Shown here piece after piece: positions 46,152 through 55,215 of a DNA stretch of 64,000 nucleotides. The stretch is taken from positions 3,410,001-3,474,000 of the forward strand of contig NZ_CP048659.1 of assembly GCF_015218165.1 (NCBI RefSeq), given 5' to 3'. How positions within the stretch are numbered: the stretch's first letter is position 1; every line of letters starts with the position of its first letter. The notes under the pieces were generated by a model that saw nothing but the letters and a program-made list of their open reading frames with translations, had not been told where the DNA came from and searched no databases. Origin of the DNA: Acinetobacter piscicola. GTDB lineage: Bacteria; Pseudomonadota; Gammaproteobacteria; Pseudomonadales; Moraxellaceae. The translations under genes were made by a program, and so were the position numbers.

Positions 46152-46919
46152 TTACATCCAAAACATTTGATAAGCAAGACGACAAATTAAGATACTGACC
46201 AAAATCAAAAATAAAATACGGATAAAACCACTACCATATTTTAATGCCATTTTCACGCCGACCAATGAACCACAAACATTCGCAACAGCCATCATCAAAC
46301 CCAACTGAAACAGGACATGTCCTGTCGGAATAAAAAAACTTAAAGCTGCAAAATTGGTCATAAAGTTCCCGATTTTCGACAATGCTGAAGCATGTAAAAA
46401 ATCGACTTTTAAATAACGAATAAAGTAGAAAATAAAAAAACTACCCGTACCTGGACCAAAAATACCATCATAAAAACCAATCAACAAACCACCTATGCCT
46501 GCAAGAATCAAAACTTTCCGTGTGATCTCTTGCTGGATATGCACCTGCCCAAATTGCTTTTTAACCAAAGTATAAATGGCGATTACAATCAGCATAAACA
46601 GAACAAATGGGCGTAAAATGTCTTGTGGAATCATGGATACACAAGCCGCACCACCAAAGGCACTGATAAAAGCCGTGATCGCAATCACAGCCAATAATTT
46701 CCACTGAATTTTAACCTGACGTAAATAAGAAAATGCCGCAGATGCTGTACCGCAAATAGAAGCCAGTTTATTGGTACCAAAGATCGTTGCTGTCGATGAA
46801 TGTGGCAACGCACCCATCAAAGCAGGAATTTGAATCAAGCCTCCACCGCCGACTGCTGCATCAATCGCACCTGCACAAAAGGCAAAAAATACTAAACTCA
46901 GAATCAGTTCGAGTTCCAT
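46152..46919 (-). CDS. TSUP-family (TauE/SafE) sulfite/anion permease
   Basis: A 255-aa membrane protein of the TSUP family with about seven to eight helices. The hallmark start AGAIDAAVGGGGLIQIPALM and the repeated second half FYDGIFGPGTGSFFIFYFIR show the two symmetrical units. These transporters carry sulfite, sulfoacetate or other sulfur-containing anions, and the true substrate is unknown. It lies 25 bp downstream of truB on the same strand but is not functionally related to it. Confidence 0.88.
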   Translation of the reverse strand: MELELILSLVFFAFCAGAIDAAVGGGGLIQIPALMGALPHSSTATIFGTNKLASICGTASAAFSYLRQVKIQWKLLAVIAITAFISAFGGAACVSMIPQDILRPFVLFMLIVIAIYTLVKKQFGQVHIQQEITRKVLILAGIGGLLIGFYDGIFGPGTGSFFIFYFIRYLKVDFLHASALSKIGNFMTNFAALSFFIPTGHVLFQLGLMMAVANVCGSLVGVKMALKYGSGFIRILFLILVSILICRLAYQMFWM

Positions 46920-46944
46920 GGACGTTCCTTTTACATCGGGTGGA

Positions 46945-47850
46945 TTACAAGTTCAAGACACGTTTGGGCACCAAACGTTTTTTCTCAGTAATTTCTGCCA
47001 AGCCTAAACATTTTTCCCCATCAAATACCACTGCGTGCGCTGCCGCAACATGATCAATATTACTTTCCATACCTCGACAAAAATATTCTGCACGCCCTTC
47101 AGGCACTTGCACTTTTGGAAAGTGGTCAATCGGTGCATACACAGGCAGCAACAAAGCTTCACGTTCTTGCTCAGTTAAACTTTCTAAATATTCAATGGTC
47201 CATTCAGCATTCAGTTCAAACTGCCCTGTTTGAATTCGATGTAAATAAGTTAAATGCCCATATGTACCCAATGCTTGCGCAATATCTTCACCTAAAACAC
47301 GAATGTACGTTCCTTTTGAACACGTGACATCTAAAGTGATAGAATCTGCCGTAAAAGATAATAATTGAATATTTTCAATAACAATAGGACGTGCTTCACG
47401 TTCAATCTCAATCCCCTTACGTGCCAACTCATATAAAGGACGACCCTCTTTTTTCAATGCTGAATACATCGGAGGAACTTGGAGGAGATCACCTGTAAAC
47501 TGTGTCAGTACCTTCTGAATTTGCGCTTGAGTCAGTTCAGGTACGGCTTGTTCAAGTAAGACTTCACCTTCGACATCACCTGTAGTTGTACTATGACCTA
47601 AATGAATAGTGGTCTGATAACGTTTAGTTGAGTCGAGTAAAAAATGAGAAAATTTAGTTGCCTCACCTAAACAAATGGGCAATAGTCCAGAAGCAAGTGG
47701 GTCTAATGCACCCGTATGCCCTCCCTTTTCTGCACGAAATAACCATCGTACACGTTGTAAAGCAGCATTTGAGCTAATACCAAGTGGTTTATTTAATAAA
47801 AAAACGCCACTAATGGGACGACGCTGGATTTTGGGTGATTTGACAGACAT
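46945..47850 (-). CDS. truB: tRNA pseudouridine(55) synthase
   Basis: About 301 aa, making pseudouridine 55 in the T-loop of nearly all tRNAs. The catalytic motif [16 protein letters not shown] has the nucleophilic Asp at about residue 50. [20 protein letters not shown] and [20 protein letters not shown] are typical, and the C-terminus has a PUA domain. ATG 47850 gives a normal N-terminus; the frame is open to 47877. The gene is in the same direction as TSUP and clearly functional. Confidence 0.95.
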   Translation of the reverse strand: MSVKSPKIQRRPISGVFLLNKPLGISSNAALQRVRWLFRAEKGGHTGALDPLASGLLPICLGEATKFSHFLLDSTKRYQTTIHLGHSTTTGDVEGEVLLEQAVPELTQAQIQKVLTQFTGDLLQVPPMYSALKKEGRPLYELARKGIEIEREARPIVIENIQLLSFTADSITLDVTCSKGTYIRVLGEDIAQALGTYGHLTYLHRIQTGQFELNAEWTIEYLESLTEQEREALLLPVYAPIDHFPKVQVPEGRAEYFCRGMESNIDHVAAAHAVVFDGEKCLGLAEITEKKRLVPKRVLNL

Positions 47851-47988
47851 AACAAGGGGATCAAAATAATGTGTCACTATTCTAACAAATCCATTTATCT
47901 ATTTTTATAAATTTGCATTGTACAAATTCAAATCCCATATTAGATTATTTTTCAACCATAAAAATAATATTGATGAAAAGGATTTAAA

Positions 47989-49014
47989 ATGAAGCGCGTA
48001 CACAAAAGTATATTAGGGATGTGTGCAGTATGCACCGTCCTCATTATTTTTTGGCTCAAACCTCAAAATCAGCCAATAGATACTACAGCATTTCATCACT
48101 TTTCTGCCTCTAATATGGGACAAGTACCATCTCACATAGTGAATTCAAATAAAGATATAGCATCATTTTCAAGTCCAAGCCAACAAGATACCCAAATCAA
48201 CTGTCAAATTCGCACTGATACCGCACATCAGCTCATCGTCAATGAACAAACAAAAAATTGCTTTGAATACTTTTTAACACAATTAGGTGAAAAAAATCTA
48301 AACACCATCAAAAGTGATTTTTTTAAATTTACCGAAGTCACTTATCAAAACCCTTTACGTGCTCAACTCAATGAACTTTGGACACGATATCTGCGATATA
48401 GAGAGCAACTTGGACAACTTCAGTCCGCGAAAACATCAAAAGACAGCGTTAATTATTATCAAGAGATCCAACAAAACATCCAGCACTTAAGAAAAAATAT
48501 TTTCTCCAATCAAGAAATGGTTGGCTTGTTTGGTCAACAAGACCTCTATGATCAATACACCGTACAACGCATGGCGATCATGGAAAATCAACAGCTTTCA
48601 GCTATAGAAAAAGCCTCTCAAATCAATCAGCTCTTTCAACAACTGCCAAGAGATTGGCAAGAAAATTTAAAACAACTAAATCAACTTGCAGACCTACACC
48701 AACTTACTGCTGAAATAAAAGCACATCATGGCTCTGATGCAGAACTACACCAAATGCGAGTTAATCTAGTGGGAATTGAAGCAACACAACGGCTAGAAGA
48801 TTTAGATATTCAACACAATAATTGGCAAAATAAAGTCAATAGTTACCTCACAGAACGCGATCAGATTATCAAAAGTTCAATGCCTTACGAGACTCAAAGT
48901 CATGCAATAATTCAATTAAAAAATCAATATTTTCAAAATCCCCAAGAAAAATTACGCCTTCAAACATTTGAAACCGTTCACGATCAAGGAGGCAAGTTAC
49001 CCTTTACTCAGTAA
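47989..49014 (+). CDS. lifO: Lipase-specific foldase (lipase chaperone)
   Basis: A 341-aa periplasmic foldase anchored by one N-terminal helix (KSILGMCAVCTVLIIFWLKP). It is followed by a variable linker and the helical lipase-binding domain, with FTEVTYQNPLRAQLNELWTR YLRYR-type segments. Known Lif proteins contain RxxFDY-type motifs; the equivalent here is less clear. Such foldases activate the lipase encoded next to them, and lipA follows 53 bp downstream, which makes the assignment firm. AAAGGA is before the ATG. Confidence 0.85.
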   Translation: MKRVHKSILGMCAVCTVLIIFWLKPQNQPIDTTAFHHFSASNMGQVPSHIVNSNKDIASFSSPSQQDTQINCQIRTDTAHQLIVNEQTKNCFEYFLTQLGEKNLNTIKSDFFKFTEVTYQNPLRAQLNELWTRYLRYREQLGQLQSAKTSKDSVNYYQEIQQNIQHLRKNIFSNQEMVGLFGQQDLYDQYTVQRMAIMENQQLSAIEKASQINQLFQQLPRDWQENLKQLNQLADLHQLTAEIKAHHGSDAELHQMRVNLVGIEATQRLEDLDIQHNNWQNKVNSYLTERDQIIKSSMPYETQSHAIIQLKNQYFQNPQEKLRLQTFETVHDQGGKLPFTQ

Positions 49015-49067
49015 AAAATAATTCATCTTGCGTTAAAAACAAAAATAAGGTTTAAAAGGACAATCCA

Positions 49068-50027
49068 ATGAAATTAAAAACATTATTCGTCGGGTTATTG
49101 ACTTCATTGTGTATCAATCAAGTCAATGCAACTGCTGGGCTTCAAAAAGCCAATACGCTCTATACGATAGACAATTATGCGCAAACCAAATATCCGCTTG
49201 TTTTTGTACATGGCATGTTTGGTTTCAATCGATTAGGCAATGCTGTCTTTGGTCTAGATTATTGGTATCAAATTTTACCTGATCTGGCTCGCCATAATGC
49301 AACTGCTTATGCTGCTCAAGTTTCTCCTTTAGAGTCAACCGAAGTACGTGGAGAACAACTTCTCACCCAAGTAGAAGAAGTGCTCGCACTCACAGGACAG
49401 TCTAAAGTGAACCTGATTGGACATAGTCATGGTGGTCCTACGGCTCGTTATATTGCTGGTGTACGCCCTGACCTTGTTGCCTCTGTAAGCTCTGTCGCGG
49501 GTACAAACGATGGCTCACCTGTAGCAGACTTAGTACAAAATACACCTGTACTCAATGGTGTGCTGGCTATCGTGATGGATGCACTCATGACACCTGTTAT
49601 TAACTTTGCACAGCAATCCAATCTACCCTCAAATTTTAAAGCCTCTATTTACAGCATGTCTCAACCAGGTGTTCAAGCATTTAACCATAAATTTCCACTA
49701 GGTTTACCTAGCACGAAATGTGCCGATGGTCCTCAAAAAGCCAATGGTATTGCTTTTTATTCATGGACAGGAATCTCTAACGCCACGAATCCACTTGATC
49801 CTGACACATTATTAACAGCTATGGGTCCAATCGCATTCAATGGTCAAGCCAATGATGGTTTAGTTAGTGTATGTAGCAGTAAACTTGGCAAAACGATCCG
49901 AGATAATTACCAATGGAATCATTTTGATGAAGTTAACCAAGTACTTGGACTTAAAGGATTATTTGCACCAGACCCTGTAGATATCTTTCGCCAACATGCA
50001 AACCGTTTGAAATTACAAGGCTTATAA
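49068..50027 (+). CDS. lipA: Secreted triacylglycerol lipase
   Basis: A 319-aa lipase with a signal peptide (KTLFVGLLTSLCINQVNA). The oxyanion motif FVHGMFGFNRLG is near residue 47, and the nucleophile elbow LIGHSHGGPTARY puts Ser at residue 120. The acid is in ANDGLVSVCSS and the catalytic His in YQWNHFDEVNQVLG. This is the Pseudomonas/Burkholderia family I.1/I.2 type, which needs the foldase encoded just upstream and is exported by the type II system. It acts on lipids outside the cell. A bidirectional terminator follows. Confidence 0.95.
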   Translation: MKLKTLFVGLLTSLCINQVNATAGLQKANTLYTIDNYAQTKYPLVFVHGMFGFNRLGNAVFGLDYWYQILPDLARHNATAYAAQVSPLESTEVRGEQLLTQVEEVLALTGQSKVNLIGHSHGGPTARYIAGVRPDLVASVSSVAGTNDGSPVADLVQNTPVLNGVLAIVMDALMTPVINFAQQSNLPSNFKASIYSMSQPGVQAFNHKFPLGLPSTKCADGPQKANGIAFYSWTGISNATNPLDPDTLLTAMGPIAFNGQANDGLVSVCSSKLGKTIRDNYQWNHFDEVNQVLGLKGLFAPDPVDIFRQHANRLKLQGL

Positions 50028-50053
50028 AATGCCATAAGCAAAATACATCCATA

Positions 50054-50082
50054 AAAAAATGCGCCACAAGGCGCATTTTTTA
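50054..50082. terminator. Bidirectional terminator between lipA and rplS
   Basis: AAAAATGCGCC pairs with GGCGCATTTTT around a short loop, with T and A runs on the respective sides, so it can end both convergent transcripts. Confidence 0.9.
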
Positions 50083-50097
50083 GTCACGTAAAACGTA

Positions 50098-50469
50098 TTA
50101 TTTCGCTTTACGAGCTGGCAATTTTTCACGAATACGTGCAGCTTTACCAGACAATTCACGTAGGTAGTAAAGTTTAGCACGACGAACGTCACCACGACGT
50201 TTCACTTCGATACCAGCAACGATTGGTGAATGAGTTTGGAAAACACGCTCAACACCAACACCGCTAGAAATTTTACGTACTGTGAACGCAGAGTTCAAAC
50301 CACGGTTTTTCTTAGCGATTACAACACCTTCAAATGCTTGAAGACGTTCACGATCACCCTCTTTTACTTTTACTTGAACAACAACTGTGTCACCAGGTGC
50401 AAAAGCAGGGATGTCTTGTTTAAGCTGAGCATTTTCTACAGCTTGTACTAAAGGATGCTTACCGCTCAT
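50098..50469 (-). CDS. rplS: Ribosomal protein bL19
   Basis: A 123-aa large-subunit protein at the interface of the 30S and 50S subunits. It begins [20 protein letters not shown] and contains [20 protein letters not shown] and the conserved [21 protein letters not shown]-terminal part. The frame extends upstream to 50514, but the family N-terminus sets ATG 50469. It is the last gene of the rpsP-rimM-trmD-rplS operon, 172 bp after trmD. Confidence 0.97.
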   Translation of the reverse strand: MSGKHPLVQAVENAQLKQDIPAFAPGDTVVVQVKVKEGDRERLQAFEGVVIAKKNRGLNSAFTVRKISSGVGVERVFQTHSPIVAGIEVKRRGDVRRAKLYYLRELSGKAARIREKLPARKAK

Positions 50470-50641
50470 GGGGTATCTCCAATATGTGTGGGTCAGAAGA
50501 GGTCTGAATTCCACAGGGGCTAGAGGCTAAGGCGCATAGACCCGTTTAGCTTTCCCTTCATGCTTGACCGCTTCAATGCATAAAGAGCCTATTAATGACT
50601 CTAAACAAAATGCTTAGAGCAAATCTGCTTAAACAAATGAA

Positions 50642-51391
50642 CTAATTCTTTTGTTCTTGCGAATCTTTTAGCCATTTTTTTTGCTGCTTGGTCAATTCCA
50701 CTTTTTCAACCAATTCAGGTCGACGTTCAAGTGTTCGTTGATAACGCTGCAAAAACCGCCATTTTTCAATATTTGCATGATGCCCAGATTTAAGTACTGT
50801 AGGCACATCCAAACCTTCAAAATGATCTGGCTTGGTATATTGTGGGCAGTCTAAAAGACCATCCACAAATGAATCTTGCACATGGGATTGCTCATCGGAC
50901 ATGGCACCCGGAAGTCTCCGAATAATACTGTCCAATAAAACCATCGCAGGGAGTTCACCACCCGATAAAACGTAATCACCAATCGACCATTCCTGATCAA
51001 CATAAGTTTGGATCAAACGCTCATCAACCCCTTCATAACGTCCACACAACACAATCAATCCGTCATAATCGACAAATTTTTGTACTGCATTTTCATTCAA
51101 GGTTTTTCCTTGTGGTGACATATACACCACAGGAACGTTCACTGCACCCGCTTGTATTGCAAGTTGTTTGGCACGATGGATTGCTTTTGCCAACGGCTCA
51201 GCCATCATCACCATACCAGGACCACCACCAAATGGACGTTCATCCACTCGCTTGTAGTTGCCCTCAGCAAATTCACGTGGATTGATACAATGAACTTGGA
51301 TCAAATCACGTTTTTCTGCACGTCCGCTAATACCGTAGGCTGTAATCGCTTCAAACATTTCAGGAAAAAGCGTAATGACTGCAAAAAACAT
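50642..51391 (-). CDS. trmD: tRNA (guanine-N1)-methyltransferase
   Basis: A 249-aa SPOUT enzyme that methylates G37 of tRNAs with SAM. It begins [20 protein letters not shown]; the knot region contains [20 protein letters not shown] and [20 protein letters not shown], both diagnostic. The frame opens at 51451, but ATG 51391 gives the family start. It follows rimM in the conserved operon. The C-terminal region is lysine/Gln-rich. Confidence 0.97.
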   Translation of the reverse strand: MFFAVITLFPEMFEAITAYGISGRAEKRDLIQVHCINPREFAEGNYKRVDERPFGGGPGMVMMAEPLAKAIHRAKQLAIQAGAVNVPVVYMSPQGKTLNENAVQKFVDYDGLIVLCGRYEGVDERLIQTYVDQEWSIGDYVLSGGELPAMVLLDSIIRRLPGAMSDEQSHVQDSFVDGLLDCPQYTKPDHFEGLDVPTVLKSGHHANIEKWRFLQRYQRTLERRPELVEKVELTKQQKKWLKDSQEQKN

Positions 51392-51432
51392 CGCAGACTC
51401 CTCTATTTTCCTACTGCGTTTATCCTTTCGGA

Positions 51433-51981
51433 TTAATAATCTACGCCCCAATTTACGTAGATACGACCAGCTTCGAGATCAACACGCTGTACTACATCTT
51501 TATGCCATGGAATCATGCGCTCTTCACCATCAATGCTATTTGGTGTTGCACGAACAACCATCACATCATTGGCGCCTGTTTCAAACAGTTCATGGATTTG
51601 ACCGAGATTCACTTCTTGTTCTTCATCGTCTAGACCTAACACGGTTAAGCCTTTCAAATCTGACCAATAATACTCGTCCACGCCCGCTTGAGGCAGTTGA
51701 GACTTTGAAATCCAAACATTTGCGCCAACTAAATTATCCGCTGCGGTACGATCAATTACACCTTTGAGCGAAACAACTAAGCCTTTGCCATGTGGTTTCC
51801 AACGTTTTACATCAACCATTTGCCAACCTGCTTTGGTTTCAATGTACCAAGGCAGATAGTCAAAAATATTGCTCATGGGTTCTGTATTGGAATAGACCCA
51901 GAGCCACCCATTTAATCCATATGCTGAACGTAGCTGTCCAATCTGAATACGATCTTCGGGCACATTCTGTGTTGGTGTCAT
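51433..51981 (-). CDS. rimM: 16S rRNA maturation factor RimM
   Basis: A 182-aa factor for 30S subunit maturation. The N-terminal barrel starts [20 protein letters not shown], and the C-terminal PRC-barrel has [20 protein letters not shown] and [20 protein letters not shown]. The TTG at 51987 is in frame, but ATG 51981 is more likely. It is preceded by rpsP by 28 bp and followed by trmD, as in the standard operon. Confidence 0.96.
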   Translation of the reverse strand: MTPTQNVPEDRIQIGQLRSAYGLNGWLWVYSNTEPMSNIFDYLPWYIETKAGWQMVDVKRWKPHGKGLVVSLKGVIDRTAADNLVGANVWISKSQLPQAGVDEYYWSDLKGLTVLGLDDEEQEVNLGQIHELFETGANDVMVVRATPNSIDGEERMIPWHKDVVQRVDLEAGRIYVNWGVDY

Positions 51982-52009
51982 GGGCAATCTACTACTTAAT
52001 TTTCAAAAA

Positions 52010-52267
52010 TTATGCAGCAGCTGCAGCTTTCTTAGCTTGAGCAGCTAAAGAAGCAACACGTTCAGAAGGTTGCGCACCTTGTGAAACCCAATGTGCAAAA
52101 CGGTCAGCGTCTAAACGAAGTTTTTCTGCTTTACCTTGAGCTGTAGGGTTAAAGAAACCAATACGTTCGATGAAACGACCATCACGTGCATTACGGCTAT
52201 CAGTCACAATGATTTGATAGAATGGACGTTTTTTAGCACCACCGCGTGCAAGACGAATAACAACCAT
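52010..52267 (-). CDS. rpsP: Ribosomal protein bS16
   Basis: An 85-aa small-subunit protein. It begins [20 protein letters not shown] and contains [20 protein letters not shown], diagnostic of the family. It is the first gene of the rpsP-rimM-trmD-rplS operon. The 146 bp upstream, up to the end of the pilin genes, contain its promoter and a perfect DnaA-box-like 9-mer at 52388-52396 that is probably accidental. Confidence 0.97.
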   Translation of the reverse strand: MVVIRLARGGAKKRPFYQIIVTDSRNARDGRFIERIGFFNPTAQGKAEKLRLDADRFAHWVSQGAQPSERVASLAAQAKKAAAAA

Positions 52268-52413
52268 GATAGAACCTTATAGTTTTTACGGATTATCCGT
52301 GTTTCGACCATCGAAACATTTCAAACCCCTTTCATAGAGGGCGGTATTTTACGTTAAATTTACTGCGAAATAAAGATCAATTTCTGTTTATCCACAGTTT
52401 TGAATTTAACCTC

Positions 52414-52836
52414 CTATTTGCCATCCCAGTCTGTGCTACTTGATGGAGTACAAGAGGTGCCTTTCGTCCAACATTTTTCTCCATCACTGGTTAAAACAAT
52501 ATCGCCATTATTTTGCATCAATGTTCCGCTTATGGGTTGCGCTGTTAAAATCCATGTCGCAGCTGTTGTTTGTAAATCTAACTCATATAATGCTTCACCA
52601 TGATTTGGTATTAAATTTCCGCCATACATTTGACTTATCGTTGCATTGGTATAATGACCATTTGTTATTTTATATTGACTGAGCATATGTGCTATAGCCA
52701 TCATTTCAGCTTGGGCATCCGTTCTATTCACTTTCACTTTATAATGAATATAAGAGGGATAAGCAATTGCAGCCAAAATAGCAATAACAGCAACGACGAT
52801 CATGAGTTCAATTAAAGTAAATCCTGTTTTTCTCAC
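52414..52836 (-). CDS. Type IV minor pilin (PilE-like), last gene of the cluster
   Basis: About 140 aa. It has a short type IV prepilin leader and the cleaved segment TG-FTLIELMIVVAVIAILAA, with Glu5, followed by the pilin helix AYPSYIHYKVKVNRTDAQAE and a globular domain with two cysteines near the end (GEKCWTKGTSCTPSS) forming the D-region loop. GTG 52836 is preferred to GTG 52845 because GAGGA lies 9 nt before it. It overlaps the stop of the broken pilin upstream by coupling, so it may be expressed poorly now. It is a probable minor pilin or pseudopilin of type IV pili used for twitching and DNA uptake. Confidence 0.88.
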   Translation of the reverse strand: MRKTGFTLIELMIVVAVIAILAAIAYPSYIHYKVKVNRTDAQAEMMAIAHMLSQYKITNGHYTNATISQMYGGNLIPNHGEALYELDLQTTAATWILTAQPISGTLMQNNGDIVLTSDGEKCWTKGTSCTPSSSTDWDGK

Positions 52837-52838
52837 CC

Positions 52839-53215
52839 TTACCACTCCTCAAAACCTGCATCACCACACGAGTCATAGTCCATATTTTTCTGTGTGATAT
52901 TTTTACAATGTACACCTGCACTGGTTAATAATAATGAGTAATTCGCAGGATCTTGGCTTATGGCTTTAATTGACCAGCCTTGCCCACTTGAAGACGAGTC
53001 TGTCAACAGTGGATTTCCAGTCATACTATCGACCAAAGTAATCGTATATTTTGAGTTTAAATTTAAAGTTTGTGATGACACATCAAATACAGAGTTACTT
53101 GGGTACAGATAATTGGCATTAAACCCTTTAAAACTAAAATTCCGAGCCTTATAACGCTCTAATTGCTCTGCAATTTTCTGCATTTCTTGTTGCGCTTGAG
53201 CAACATTGGCTCGCC
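52839..53215 (-). pseudogene. Type IV pilin gene lacking its start, cut by an IS30 element
   Basis: From the IS30 end at 53216 the minus strand reads GRANVAQAQQEMQKIAEQLE and RYKARNFSFKGFNANYLYPS, continuing to GVHCKNITQKNMDYDSCGDA at the C-terminus. This is a pilin like that at 54774 (RSNASLAEAEMQRIAQDLER at the same place). The leader, the FTLIE helix and about 35 codons are missing, and no such sequence is on the other side of the IS. An in-frame ATG-like start inside the IS (53267) would not give a functional pilin. So it is inactivated. Confidence 0.88.
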
Positions 53216-54263
53216 CTTGGATTCTCAAATGAAGTGCAACAGAGATTAAATTATTGGAAGGAAGCAAGATGAGCTAGCATTTTGCTTCCGACCGACCAAA
53301 GTCAAAGTTGCATCATGAACTATACTCATCTTACTCAAGAAGAAAGATATCAGATTTCCACATTGTTACGTGAAGGTTTTTCTAAACGTTATATCGCCTG
53401 GAGGCTAAATCGTTCACCTTCCACTATTTCTAGAGAAATAGCACGCAATCGAGCAAGGAATGGTTATTTCGCTCAACATGCCCATAAATTAGCTTGCAGA
53501 CGGCATTGTCCTAATCCTAAAAGAATCTCTCGAGAGGTTTGGGCACAAGTTATGGCTTACCTTGAACTTCAGTGGAGCCCCGAACAGATTGCTTCTCATG
53601 TTTCAGTCAGCCTGCATTCCATATACAGGTTTATACAGCAGGATAAAAGCAGAGGTGGTGTGCTCTTCCGCAACTTACGTTTCAGAAATCAAAGAAAGAG
53701 AAAATATGGCTCCATTGAGACTCGTGGCCAACTGACAAACCGCAAAAGCATTCACGATCGACCTGCTGAGATTGAGCAGCGCTCCCGTTTCGGTGATTTG
53801 GAAATAGATACGATTGTTGGCAAGAATCACCAACAATCCCTGGTTTCAATTGTAGATCGGAAGACAGGTTATCTTTGGCTGAAAAAGTGCAGCACGCGCA
53901 AGGCTGAGGAAGTTTGCCAGGCTACGATCAGATTATTGGAACCGATCAAAGCACACCTAAAAACAATTACCGCGGACAATGGTAAAGAATTCAGCCTGCA
54001 TGAGTATGCTGCTCAGGAATTAGATATAGATTGGTATTTCGCTGATCCCTATAGCGCCTGGCAGCGTGGAACAAATGAAAATACGAATGGATTGATCAGA
54101 CAATATATTAGAAAAGGCAGTGACTTGAATGACTATACGGATGCATATATTGCAGAAATTACTCAACGCTTGAATCATCGTCCAAGAAAAAGACTCGGCT
54201 TTAAAAGTCCGAGTCAGGTATTATGGCAACAACATGGTGTTGCACTTCAAATGCTAATCTAAG
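53216..54263 (+). mobile_element. IS30-family insertion sequence
   Basis: The terminal repeats (53216-53241 and 54238-54263) match at 21 of 26 positions and share TGAAGTGCAACA. The element is 1,048 bp and holds one intact transposase. The flanks (TCGCC on the left, TTTAT on the right) show no 2-3-bp duplication, which together with the missing pilin start indicates a deletion next to the insertion or recombination between two copies. Confidence 0.88.
53315..54262 (+). CDS. IS30-family transposase
   Basis: A 315-aa DDE transposase. The N-terminal HTH region is YTHLTQEERYQISTLLREGF, with WRLNRSPSTISREIARNRAR, followed by the catalytic core: GDLEIDTIVGKNHQQSLVSI (first Asp), TITADNGKEF (second Asp) and AWQRGTNENTNGLIRQYIRK (Glu), as in IS30. 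ATG 53315 is preferred over TTG 53282. The stop codon lies inside the right inverted repeat. The frame is intact, so the element is potentially mobile. Confidence 0.93.
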   Translation: MNYTHLTQEERYQISTLLREGFSKRYIAWRLNRSPSTISREIARNRARNGYFAQHAHKLACRRHCPNPKRISREVWAQVMAYLELQWSPEQIASHVSVSLHSIYRFIQQDKSRGGVLFRNLRFRNQRKRKYGSIETRGQLTNRKSIHDRPAEIEQRSRFGDLEIDTIVGKNHQQSLVSIVDRKTGYLWLKKCSTRKAEEVCQATIRLLEPIKAHLKTITADNGKEFSLHEYAAQELDIDWYFADPYSAWQRGTNENTNGLIRQYIRKGSDLNDYTDAYIAEITQRLNHRPRKRLGFKSPSQVLWQQHGVALQMLI

Positions 54264-54283
54264 TTTATAGAAGATTACTTTAT

Positions 54284-54793
54284 TTATCTATCTTCCCATT
54301 GATTACTACAAGTTGTAGCTGGAACAGGATTACCTTTATTATCAATTGTTGCTGTGACATTGGCATTATCGTTATTTTTATACCAACATTTTACACCTGC
54401 TGAATTTAAAGAAATAGCTCCTGTACCTTTTTGTCTTCCTGTGGCTATTGGTCTTGCAACCAATAACCATGATTGTAGATTCGCCTGTGCATTAGTAAAA
54501 GCAACACCAGACATATCTGTTAAAGTTAATTGATAATATGGATTATTAAGAGGATATGTGGCGCCACCCAATTGAGTTAAATTAGCCCCAAAGAAACTAT
54601 GATTCACCAACCGATAAGTTTCCAAATTTTGTGCAACATTCATAATATGGGTTTGCACATCTACCCTATTCCCTCTTTTAACATATTCTGAATAATTAGG
54701 AATCGCTATCGCAGCCAAAATAGCGACTACAGCGACTATAATCATCAGCTCCAATAATGTAAAACCAATTTGCTTACCAATCTTCACTTCCAT
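54284..54793 (-). CDS. Type IV minor pilin
   Basis: A 169-aa prepilin. The leader MEVKIGKQIG is cleaved before FTLLELMIIVAVVAILAA, with Glu5 present, then AIPNYSEYVKRGNRVDVQTH. The C-terminal region holds VKCWYKNNDNANVTATIDNK and TTCSNQWEDR, with cysteines for a disulfide. It overlaps the end of the pilin at 54774 by 20 bp, so it is translated with it. Its stop is 21 bp from the IS30 element, which lies downstream in transcription. Confidence 0.9.
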   Translation of the reverse strand: MEVKIGKQIGFTLLELMIIVAVVAILAAIAIPNYSEYVKRGNRVDVQTHIMNVAQNLETYRLVNHSFFGANLTQLGGATYPLNNPYYQLTLTDMSGVAFTNAQANLQSWLLVARPIATGRQKGTGAISLNSAGVKCWYKNNDNANVTATIDNKGNPVPATTCSNQWEDR

Positions 54794-55208
54794 CTGCTAT
54801 TGCCCCACAATCTGTAAATGTTACTTTAGACGCCACCTTATTTTTACACCTAAGCCCCTGATTATTAAATAAATATGTGAAATTTTTCACATCTTGTGGA
54901 ACAGCTTTCATTACCCATGCAGAACCATCTGTGGCTAAATTGGTGGTCGCTGTTGCTTGAACAGTAATTGTATATTTAAGTGGATCTCCAACATTTATTG
55001 AAATAGGGGTATACAATCTGTAGCTAAAATTTCTAGATTTATAACGTTCCAAATCCTGGGCTATGCGTTGCATTTCCGCCTCAGCCAATGAAGCATTGCT
55101 TCTGAGTATGTATTGCTGATAACTTGGGTAAGCAATTGCAGCAAGTACTGCAATCATAACGACCACAATCATCAACTCAATAAGTGTAAAACCATTTTTT
55201 AAATTCAT
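54774..55208 (-). CDS. Type IV minor pilin (PilE/ComE-like)
   Basis: A 144-aa prepilin. The leader MNLKNG is cleaved before FTLIELMIVVVMIAVLAA, followed by AYPSYQQYILRSNASLAEAE and a globular domain ending RCKNKVASKVTFTDCGA, with a Cys pair. In Acinetobacter pilins of this type lie directly after pilY1 and are needed for pilus assembly and natural transformation. It starts 7 bp after the pilY1 stop and overlaps the next pilin by 20 bp. Confidence 0.9.
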   Translation of the reverse strand: MNLKNGFTLIELMIVVVMIAVLAAIAYPSYQQYILRSNASLAEAEMQRIAQDLERYKSRNFSYRLYTPISINVGDPLKYTITVQATATTNLATDGSAWVMKAVPQDVKNFTYLFNNQGLRCKNKVASKVTFTDCGAIADGSEDW

Positions 55209-55215
55209 TTTTCAC

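Noticed and set aside
53231..53267. In-frame start for the third pilin within the IS30 end
   Set aside because: The encoded residues come from the IS end and give no prepilin leader or hydrophobic helix, so the product could not be assembled.
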